Assembly: GCA_036847245.1 (NCBI GenBank)
Contig: DAIUAL010000055.1
Location: 1-17,386 of the forward strand
DNA length: 17,386 nt
Source: UBA4661 sp002405405
GTDB taxonomy: Bacteria > Bacteroidota > Ignavibacteria > Kapaibacteriales > UBA4661
Direction: 5' to 3'
Below the pieces are notes generated by a model. The model made no database searches. It was not told the DNA's origin and saw only the letters and a list, made by a program, of their open reading frames with translations. The position numbers and the translations under genes are program-made. Positions 1-6,147 of this stretch are shown here, piece by piece (positions within the stretch are counted from its first letter, which is position 1; each line of letters starts with the position of its first letter).

Positions 1-475
1 ACGCCTTCACCAGCGTCCGATGCAGCTTGTTAGCGAAGAAGTAACAGATTCAGCAATTCGGCGGATTATCGTACAAGCAGGTACGGCTTTGGAAGATCTT
101 TTCGCGCTATGTCGTGCTGATATTACAAGCAAACAGCCTCAACGAGTAGCACGCTACATGCAGAACTATGATATTGTCTATCAAAAAGTGTTGGATGTCC
201 GCGAGAAAGATCGTCTGTATGCTTTTCAATCACCTGTACGCGGTGAGGAGATTATGCAAATATGCGGTTTAGAGCCATCGCGTGCAGTAGGGTACATCAA
301 AACCATGATCGAAGAAGCCATTCTTGATGGCATTATTCCGAATGAGTATGAGCAAGCAAAAGCATACATGCTCACGCACAAAGATGAGTGGATTTCTGCA
401 TCGACCACCGAGCGTAAAACAAAGCATGGTTTGGTGAAAGAATTGTTGCATACGGGGAAGAAATCTAATCAGTAG
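1..475 (+). CDS. cca: CCA tRNA nucleotidyltransferase (HD-domain type), C-terminal part
   Basis: This is the last ~158 residues of a class II CCA-adding enzyme / poly(A) polymerase-family protein, which adds or repairs the 3' CCA of tRNA in the cytoplasm. The frame is open to the left edge (RLHQRP before the first in-frame Met at base 20), so that Met is internal and the gene is cut by the window. The recognisable parts are RPxxLVSEEVTDSAIRR, LCRADITSKQPQRV, the KDRLYAFQSPVRGEEIM stretch and ILDGIIPNEY, all characteristic of the C-terminal RNA-binding half of HD-containing bacterial CCA enzymes. The nucleotidyltransferase head and the HD motif lie upstream, outside the window. The last residues (ERKTKHGLVKELLHTGKKSNQ) are lineage-specific. 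It is followed by 68 bases and then the methyltransferase. Family assignment is from remembered sequence similarity. Confidence 0.88.
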   Translation, partial: RLHQRPMQLVSEEVTDSAIRRIIVQAGTALEDLFALCRADITSKQPQRVARYMQNYDIVYQKVLDVREKDRLYAFQSPVRGEEIMQICGLEPSRAVGYIKTMIEEAILDGIIPNEYEQAKAYMLTHKDEWISASTTERKTKHGLVKELLHTGKKSNQ

Positions 476-543
476 AGGACTCTTATATTTGGTAAAAGTG
501 TTGAATAATTTTCTACGAGCAGTCGATATTTCTTGAGCATTGT

Positions 544-1368
544 ATGGAACTTCAAACAGATCTTTATTTAGCTGACAGCAGGGAGCAGTTAAGACAATTG
601 CCGGATCATTCGGTGGATTTGATTGTGACATCACCACCGTATGCTGACCAACGCAAAAGTACGTACGGTGGTATTCATCCCGATCAGTATGTCGAATGGT
701 TCTTGCCGATTTCGGAACAGCTGTTGCGTGTGCTTAAGCCGACAGGAACATTTATTCTTAATATCAAAGAAAAGGTTGTTGATGGCGAGCGTAGCCCGTA
801 TGTCATGGAGTTAATTTTGGCAATGCGCAAGCAGGGCTGGCTATGGACGGAAGAATTTATTTGGCATAAAAAAAATAGCTATCCCGGTAAATGGCCTAAT
901 CGTTTTCGAGATGCGTGGGAGCGACTCTTACAGTTTAATAAAGAGCGAAAATTTGCCATGTATCAAGAAGAGGTTATGGTGCCAATGGGTGATTGGGCAA
1001 AATCCCGTTTAAAGAATCTTTCATCTACTGATACGATACGCGATAATTCTAAAGTTGGTAGTGGGTTCGGTAAAAATGTTTCCAACTGGGTACATCGTGA
1101 AAAGGCATTTCCAACAAATGTTCTTCATTTGGCAACTGAGTGCAACAACAAAAACCATTCAGCGGCATTTCCGGAAGAATTACCTGAATGGTTTATCAAG
1201 TTGTTTACGAAAGAATATGACACCGTACTCGATCCATTTATGGGTAGTGGTACAACAGTTGTTGTTGCAAATCGACTACGTCGTCATGCTATAGGGATTG
1301 AAATTATTCAGGAATATTACGATATGGTTCAAAAGCATTTTCATCATTCAGAACTTACCTTGTTGTAG
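544..1368 (+). CDS. DNA methyltransferase, beta class, probably cytosine-N4 (type II R-M)
   Basis: This is a 274-aa S-adenosylmethionine-dependent DNA methyltransferase. The catalytic motif DLIVTSPPY (residues 25-33) lies at the N-terminus and the AdoMet-binding DPFMGSGTT (230-238), followed by AIGIEI, lies at the C-terminus. That order is the beta class. A Ser-Pro-Pro-Tyr catalytic motif, rather than Asp-Pro-Pro-Tyr, is typical of N4-cytosine enzymes, though some adenine-N6 enzymes share it. A third typical block, HSAAFPEELPEWFIKLFT (205-222), precedes the AdoMet site. The length is normal for a stand-alone modification enzyme with a small internal target-recognition region (about 110-185). 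The ATG start gives 10 residues before the fold begins; no clear ribosome binding site is visible. The endonuclease gene starts 7 bases after the stop, so the two are almost certainly co-transcribed and this enzyme protects the host DNA. The target sequence cannot be read from the protein. Confidence 0.9.
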   Translation: MELQTDLYLADSREQLRQLPDHSVDLIVTSPPYADQRKSTYGGIHPDQYVEWFLPISEQLLRVLKPTGTFILNIKEKVVDGERSPYVMELILAMRKQGWLWTEEFIWHKKNSYPGKWPNRFRDAWERLLQFNKERKFAMYQEEVMVPMGDWAKSRLKNLSSTDTIRDNSKVGSGFGKNVSNWVHREKAFPTNVLHLATECNNKNHSAAFPEELPEWFIKLFTKEYDTVLDPFMGSGTTVVVANRLRRHAIGIEIIQEYYDMVQKHFHHSELTLL

Positions 1369-1375
1369 GATATGT

Positions 1376-2107
1376 ATGGCTACACTGCATCTTGAAGATG
1401 TTACTCACTATGTCGAAACTCATATCGCTTCATTTCATCAAAAGCGTGTTCAGAGTGTTGATGGATTGCAATTAGAGAAAATTCTCAAGCGAAAGAACCC
1501 GTATTTATTTCGCGCAAAAAATGTTCACACACCGGAACAGTTAGTGCGAGCCATTGTTGATGCTCACATCTCATCGCATGAAGAAACAATCTTTGGTGAT
1601 TGGTTAGAAGGGTTGGCCATTTTCATCAATGCTAAAGTTTTTGGTGGTATGAAATCAGGTATTTCAGGTATTGATCTTGAATTTCAAGATGAGGGTATCC
1701 GATATATTGTTTCGATTAAATCAGGACCAAATTGGGGTAATAGCTCACAAGTAAAAAAGATGAGAACGGATTTTACAACCGCTCAAAAAGCTCTCCGAAC
1801 AAGTAACTCTCAACTACATGTTGTTGCAGTGAATGGTTGTTGCTATGGTCGAGATAATAACCCTGATAAAGGCGGATACTTCAAATATTGTGGGCAACGG
1901 TTTTGGGAGTTTATTTCAGGTGATGCTAATCTCTACACCGATATTATCAAGCCATTGGGACATAAAGCCCATGAGCGCAATGAAGAGTTCATGCAGTCGT
2001 ATCACCGTTTGATTACGCGTATGGTACGAGATTTTTCTAACAAATACACAACGCAGGATGGCAATATTCATTGGGAGAAAATCATCATGATGAACTCTGC
2101 CCAGTAA
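1376..2107 (+). CDS. Type II restriction endonuclease, PmeII/EcoO109I-like
   Basis: This is a 243-aa protein that I recognise as the family annotated as PmeII-type type II restriction endonucleases, structurally related to EcoO109I. Visible family blocks are LKRKNPYLFRAKN (37-49), ETIFGDWLEGLAIF (70-83), GIDLEF (98-103), YIVSIKSGPNWGNSSQ (110-125), AVNGCCYGRD (151-160), YCGQRFWEFISG (171-182) and PLGHKA (193-198). The probable metal/catalytic core is Asp100 with Lys115 in an S-I-K arrangement, a PD-(D/E)xK variant with Ser where the second acid is usual; Glu102 or Glu70 may complete the site. I chose ATG 1376: the frame is open further upstream to 1298, but that part lies inside the methyltransferase gene and is not family-like. 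AGGA at 1367-1370 sits 5 bases before the start. It would cut unmodified foreign DNA at the site methylated by the upstream enzyme. The fold assignment is firm; the exact subfamily name is from memory. Confidence 0.82.
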   Translation: MATLHLEDVTHYVETHIASFHQKRVQSVDGLQLEKILKRKNPYLFRAKNVHTPEQLVRAIVDAHISSHEETIFGDWLEGLAIFINAKVFGGMKSGISGIDLEFQDEGIRYIVSIKSGPNWGNSSQVKKMRTDFTTAQKALRTSNSQLHVVAVNGCCYGRDNNPDKGGYFKYCGQRFWEFISGDANLYTDIIKPLGHKAHERNEEFMQSYHRLITRMVRDFSNKYTTQDGNIHWEKIIMMNSAQ

Positions 2108-2154
2108 CAAATTCAATTTTCCGTACAGACATTTATCCTCTGGTGAAATTTTAT

Positions 2155-3444
2155 ATGCACATTCTTTCTTTTTACAAGTGGACTGTTATTTCTTTTAGTC
2201 TTGCTCTTTTCTCATGTCAACGCTCAGCACCCATCAAAAGTGAACCTGTGAATCTGCATGGGGGTGTGCAACGGACGAATGCCTTTGAGCAACGCGCATT
2301 TTCCGGGAAGTATGTCTTTACAAGTGTGCCGAAAAATTTTCATGAACAGCAACTTAAAGCCATGCGTTCAATGACACCACCGCTTCTGCTTGCTTCCGGC
2401 GAAATTGTTGTGAGTACGGTACAAGGAACGCTGCTCTACACTAAAAATGAAGCGATCACAAAAAAAGTGACATTGAATAATGGTGCTCGAGCCCTTTCTG
2501 CAATGGTTGCTGATGCAACAGACAATATCTATGTACTCGGTAATGATGGTGCAGTACATTCAGCAACATTCGATGCACAAATACGATTTGCAACACCATG
2601 CTTCGAGAAAACACAGATACTGTCAGCTATGACCCCGCTCATTCAGAATGATGGTGTTGTCTTTGGTGTTGTAAAGAAAAAAGGTGGTGAGATCGTCAAA
2701 ATAGATTTCGATGGTAAAATCTTGTGGAGGCAATCCACGCCACTGACACCTCTTGGTACATGTGCCGCTACAACGATGAATGCTGATGGTATGATTGTCA
2801 TTGGATTGACATTTGACGACGATACTGCATCTGATTCTCTCATTGCACTTGACAATAGCGGAATTCGTCGTCATAGTTTTAACATCGCAGGAATGCGTAT
2901 TATCGCACATCCGGTCGTGATCCCTGCTACAACAGGAGCCGGGTACAATATCTTGGTTGGTGGTATGACCAATAGCGATGGCAAACGATTAGCAGTTTTG
3001 CACAATATGTCTTCCACAGGAGGAACAAATTGGTCGAAATCATTGCCTATGCTTCCCACAGGTATTGCTGTAGCCGGTGATGGTACGATCATCGTCAAAG
3101 GATTCAATTCAACATTAGCAGGTCAAGAAAGCATGATCGTGGCTTTTGATGCGCAGGGCAAAGAATTATGGCGACTGAGCTTAGAAAACACATCGATTGA
3201 TACTCCACCGATGATTTCATCGAGTTCGATTGCCATTGTTGGTACACAAGCACAAACTATGGGTGTATATTTCTTGAATCGAGCAACAGGAAAGGTCCTC
3301 AATGTTGTATCGCTTCATGAAGCACCGATTGTTAATGCACAGCCCATGGTCGATGCTGATGGTGGACTGATATTTTCAGGAGCGGAGCAATGCGCTGTAG
3401 TACGCATCGCAGGCAATGTATTGGAGCGACTACTGCCGTATTGA
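2155..3444 (+). CDS. Lipoprotein with PQQ-like beta-propeller
   Basis: This is a 429-aa predicted lipoprotein. It starts with a short hydrophobic signal (residues 5-20) and a lipobox Leu-Phe-Ser-Cys with Cys21 as the lipidated residue. I chose the ATG at 2155 because it places the signal at the N-terminus; a longer open frame from 2071 overlaps the endonuclease gene and adds non-signal residues. GGTGA at 2142-2146 lies 8 bases upstream. The rest is repeated beta-blades of the PQQ/quinoprotein type, each with a D-x-x-G-K-x-x-W or D-x-x-G-x turn: IDFDGKILWR (183-192), ALDNSG (231-236), AFDAQGKELWRLSL (330-343), FLNRATGKVL (373-382). No PQQ-binding or enzymatic residues are evident, so a scaffold or BamB-like structural role is as likely as catalysis. 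It is not a canonical BamB. It lies 47 bases after the endonuclease and may be expressed with it, but no functional link is implied. Confidence 0.78.
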   Translation: MHILSFYKWTVISFSLALFSCQRSAPIKSEPVNLHGGVQRTNAFEQRAFSGKYVFTSVPKNFHEQQLKAMRSMTPPLLLASGEIVVSTVQGTLLYTKNEAITKKVTLNNGARALSAMVADATDNIYVLGNDGAVHSATFDAQIRFATPCFEKTQILSAMTPLIQNDGVVFGVVKKKGGEIVKIDFDGKILWRQSTPLTPLGTCAATTMNADGMIVIGLTFDDDTASDSLIALDNSGIRRHSFNIAGMRIIAHPVVIPATTGAGYNILVGGMTNSDGKRLAVLHNMSSTGGTNWSKSLPMLPTGIAVAGDGTIIVKGFNSTLAGQESMIVAFDAQGKELWRLSLENTSIDTPPMISSSSIAIVGTQAQTMGVYFLNRATGKVLNVVSLHEAPIVNAQPMVDADGGLIFSGAEQCAVVRIAGNVLERLLPY

Positions 3445-3506
3445 TAAATATACGATCATGAAGCATTCTCTTCTATTGATTGAGCAAGGTTGATCAAATA
3501 AAGAAA

Positions 3507-3797
3507 TCAATCATTAGAGTAAGAATTCTCCATAAGTTTTTCTTTGAATGCTGTATTGAATGTATATCCAAAGGTTAGGACTAAGGCACGAGTATCCACT
3601 TTGAAAATGCGGTTGCTGGCAAAGTCTGCCGTTGCAAGCGCAACGCCGCCACGTTGCGTATTGAAAATGTCTGTTATCACCATACCAATACGACCTTTTC
3701 CGCTCAAAATCTCTTGTTGAATACCAAAGTCGGTATTATACACTGCTACTCGTGTTCCTTGTGGTGCAACTACAGGAGCATTATAGATACTGATTAT
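3507..3797 (-). pseudogene. C-terminal remnant of a TonB-dependent / outer-membrane beta-barrel receptor
   Basis: Read on the minus strand, this open stretch matches only the last ~95 residues of CarboxypepD_reg/TonB-type outer-membrane barrels. The visible pieces are APVVAPQGTRVAVYNTDFGI, then a QQEILSGKGRIGMVITDIFN stretch, and a final strand VLTFGYTFNTAFKEKL near the C-terminus. Family similarity starts around the Asn/Ala codons at 3777-3782, upstream of the only possible start (GTG at 3743), and the frame is closed by a stop at 3798-3800. No signal peptide, plug domain or other barrel strands are present. It is therefore best read as the 3' remnant of a gene of normally 700-1000 codons, mostly lost by deletion. 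It lies just downstream of the esterase on the same strand, so the intact receptor may once have been co-transcribed with it. The gap around it (3445-3506 and 3798-3860) holds only small AT-rich inverted repeats. Confidence 0.7.
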
Positions 3798-3860
3798 CTA
3801 TGATAAACAAAATATCATGAAAACATGAACATGATGATGGTACAATATCGCAACATAATG

Positions 3861-5372
3861 TTAGCGCGCAATCACAAGTGGTATAGATCCACTCACATCA
3901 GTACCTTGTACACGAACTGTATAGCGACCGTTGGCATATCCATGAGCAGAGAGTATCACGGTATGTTCGCCTGCACTACGAGGTTCAGTGCCTCTATACA
4001 CTGATTTGCCTTGCATATCAAGGATCTCAATCGTTATCACCGTTGGTTGCCGCAAGGAAAAGAGAATCTGCATAGAGTCAGAAACGGGATTCGGTGTAAC
4101 GGATACTGATAGGTTTTGCGTCGGTGTCATACGAATTGACGATGCCGCAGGAGCAAACATGCCACGAATCGTTTCGCTCATTAAGAAACGCCAATTTCCC
4201 CATGAATGACCTTGTGGTACTTCACGATACTGGAGTGTGTAGCCCTTGTTTTGCATGATATTGCGCATGGTACGAGCATCATCTTGTGTGTCAAACATTG
4301 TTCCCGTGGTCATGATAATACGAATGGGGCGCATGGCAGAATCACGCCATTGATTAAAAATGCCCGTTCGAAACCAAAATGCCGGCGAGTGAATACCTGT
4401 AATCCCAAAGATATCAGGGCGTGAGATAGCACAGTATGCCGAAGTCAATCCTCCAAGTGATGTCCCAAGAACACCGCGACTATCAGCTCGTTGTATTGTA
4501 CGGTACGTTGAATCAATGCGAGGAATCAACTCACCCACGAGATATTGCAGATGTGCAGGTGTAGTCGCATACTCGCTTTGGCGACGATTGTTGCCGAGAT
4601 TATCAGGATTACGCGGGTCAACAAAGATGGTAATGATACCTCGACCGATAAGACCATCTGCTGTAAGATTATCTAGTACGGTTGGTAATGCACCCAAACG
4701 GCTGTCGCTGTATTCTTGCCCATCCATGACATAAAGCGAAGGATAGGTGCGCGTGGAGTCATAATGTGGTGGTAAATACACCGTATATTGTACATCATAT
4801 CCCAATGCACGACTGGTAAACCGTTGTGCACTTGTTATGCGTCCACGAGCGATACCGACGCGCTCACTAGCATCGGGCGATGGACGGAAATCACCCATGC
4901 GTAATTCAGAATTTGGACCAAATCCACCCCATTGTTGTAGCGGGTTTGCAGGGTCAAGAATAAAATTATTACCGGCAAGAACGATTTTGTAATCGACTCG
5001 TGCTGTGAGGGGTAAACTGAGTTTTAATGTCCAAATGCTCGTACTGGATGTTGTATTCATACGGTATCGTGTACCGGGAGCAACAGCACTCCACCGATTG
5101 AAATCACCACTCCAGCCGGCACTATTACTCGTGCCATTGTATAAGAAAAGCACTGTATCTGCAATAACAAAGGGAATGCGATTAGCGCGCTGTAAATCAT
5201 TGAAAAGTGTTTGTAGTCCGGCACTGTCTTGTGCTTGTGAGAGTGTAGCAATACGATTTTCAAGTGCGGCAATGCTGGTTGGAACTGATGGGGACTGAGC
5301 ATGTATAAGGGTCGCACCAAAGAAAAGTATCATTATAAACCAATGCCGATACAAGCGAAAAACTGCACACAT
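3861..5372 (-). CDS. Secreted alpha/beta-hydrolase esterase with type IX sorting domain
   Basis: This is a 503-aa exported esterase of the enterochelin-esterase / feruloyl-esterase-like family (putative esterase family, IroE/Fes/CE1 type). Signal peptide: hydrophobic segment 11-24 with likely cleavage after HA-Q near residue 25. Residues ~68-160 form a glycogen-branching-type E-set/CBM48-like domain (FLYNG..WSGDFNRWS). The catalytic domain runs from ~180 to 405, with nucleophile elbow GTSLGG (Ser305), His389 in PQGHSW and a likely acid at Asp361. The C-terminal ~80 residues (VSVTPNPVSD at 423-432, then IEILDMQGKSVYRG, then NGRYTVRV at 481-488) are a typical type IX (Por) secretion sorting domain, so the enzyme should be exported across the outer membrane and cleaved or surface-anchored. 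The substrate is unknown: siderophore, feruloyl or acyl-sugar esters are all possible. It lies 38 bases after thiN, and a receptor remnant follows it. Confidence 0.88.
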   Translation of the reverse strand: MCAVFRLYRHWFIMILFFGATLIHAQSPSVPTSIAALENRIATLSQAQDSAGLQTLFNDLQRANRIPFVIADTVLFLYNGTSNSAGWSGDFNRWSAVAPGTRYRMNTTSSTSIWTLKLSLPLTARVDYKIVLAGNNFILDPANPLQQWGGFGPNSELRMGDFRPSPDASERVGIARGRITSAQRFTSRALGYDVQYTVYLPPHYDSTRTYPSLYVMDGQEYSDSRLGALPTVLDNLTADGLIGRGIITIFVDPRNPDNLGNNRRQSEYATTPAHLQYLVGELIPRIDSTYRTIQRADSRGVLGTSLGGLTSAYCAISRPDIFGITGIHSPAFWFRTGIFNQWRDSAMRPIRIIMTTGTMFDTQDDARTMRNIMQNKGYTLQYREVPQGHSWGNWRFLMSETIRGMFAPAASSIRMTPTQNLSVSVTPNPVSDSMQILFSLRQPTVITIEILDMQGKSVYRGTEPRSAGEHTVILSAHGYANGRYTVRVQGTDVSGSIPLVIAR

Positions 5373-5410
5373 AGAGGTAAAGCAAAGAAGGGAGAAACAA
5401 ATTTGAAAGC

Positions 5411-6100
5411 TTAACTAACCACTGGCATCTGCATACGCGTGGGCGGTAAAAACAGTAAGAGTGCTCCTTCGTGGAGCGTGATAACCGATTCCCATGCAGT
5501 TGTACGATTGCGTGCACCTTCTCGGTGTGCAAGCTCTAACATTTCATTGTTCAGATTCCACTGTAGTCCCTCGGTTGTCATACGTGCGTGAGGTTGCGGA
5601 ATAAGTGAAACAAGAGTGTTAGGCGCTACTGACCAATGATAGGGTTCATCTCGAGCATACAAAGGAATAGCAAACATTGTTTCAGCATAGAGGCAAAGAT
5701 TTGCGCGCTGACCATAGCGCATAAAAATGCTGAGATTATTGAGCGTATGGTCAAACTCGCCACCATGTAGACCGACAATCAGAATATTGTTCATATTCTT
5801 TTCGGTAATGACATACTCTAATACTTTTTCAAAGTCGGTTGATTCTTGGCTTGGTTCATGTCGAATCTCTGTAAACATGCTATTAGTCAAGTGGGTTTGG
5901 GTTCTTTCGATGTTGGGAAGTAAAGAATCAAAATCACCGACAACTCCGGCAGGACGTATATTCATGTAGAGAAGTGGCACTGCCGCACCATCTGCCGCGA
6001 AAACAGGTAATGCTGCATGTGCATCAAACCATGATCGGTCAGGGAGTGCACTATTAAGTGCAACGATACAATCGGGTTGTGGATATGAGAAAAATGGCAT
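5411..6100 (-). CDS. thiN: Thiamine pyrophosphokinase
   Basis: This is a 229-aa thiamine diphosphokinase, which transfers pyrophosphate from ATP to thiamine to make the cofactor thiamine diphosphate in the cytoplasm. The family motifs are present in the expected order: ADGAA (36-40), GDFDS (55-59), STDFEK (87-92) and GGEFDHTLNN (113-122). The paired acidic residues around GDFDS and the second D of the STD(F/L)xK motif are those that bind metal and ATP in the family. The C-terminal half, with SLIP (~165) and EGLQWNL, is the beta-sandwich thiamine-binding domain. The length is normal. The start is ATG at 6098-6100; no strong ribosome binding site. It sits 47 bases downstream of the OmpA-family gene, with a possible weak terminator between them. 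No thiamine synthesis genes are nearby; the gene is typically solitary and used with salvaged thiamine. Confidence 0.92.
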   Translation of the reverse strand: MPFFSYPQPDCIVALNSALPDRSWFDAHAALPVFAADGAAVPLLYMNIRPAGVVGDFDSLLPNIERTQTHLTNSMFTEIRHEPSQESTDFEKVLEYVITEKNMNNILIVGLHGGEFDHTLNNLSIFMRYGQRANLCLYAETMFAIPLYARDEPYHWSVAPNTLVSLIPQPHARMTTEGLQWNLNNEMLELAHREGARNRTTAWESVITLHEGALLLFLPPTRMQMPVVS

Positions 6101-6110
6101 AAATGACGAG

Positions 6111-6138
6111 AAAAAAAATTATGAGTCCCCTTTCATAA
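6111..6138 (-). terminator. Possible intrinsic terminator after the OmpA-family gene
   Basis: On the minus strand a 6-bp stem (TTATGA at 6138-6133 with TCATAA at 6124-6119) encloses an 8-base loop and is followed directly by eight T residues (6118-6111). It lies just after the stop of the OmpA-family gene and 11 bases before the thiN start. The stem is AT-rich, hence weak, so partial read-through into thiN is likely. Seen in the sequence; the function is inferred. Confidence 0.35.
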
Positions 6139-6147
6139 AGGTACAAT

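Noticed and set aside
476..543. TATATTTG at 484-491, a possible Bacteroidota -7 promoter element before the methyltransferase; similar TAnnTTTG hits at 11735-11742, 15018-15025 and minus-strand 10611-10604
   Set aside because: None has a TTTG at the expected ~19-21 base distance upstream, and this short pattern is expected several times by chance in a window of this size and composition.
2071..2154. Longer N-terminus for the propeller lipoprotein
   Set aside because: It would overlap the endonuclease gene and bury the signal peptide and lipobox 28 residues inside the protein.
3475..3511. ATTGATT (3475-3481) and AATCAAT (3505-3511) as a bidirectional terminator between the lipoprotein and the receptor remnant
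   Set aside because: AT-only-like stem with a 23-base loop and no T-run on either strand; too weak to annotate.
3800..3818. ATGATA/TATCAT hairpin downstream of the esterase
   Set aside because: Six weak pairs and no T-tract; could be chance in AT-rich sequence.
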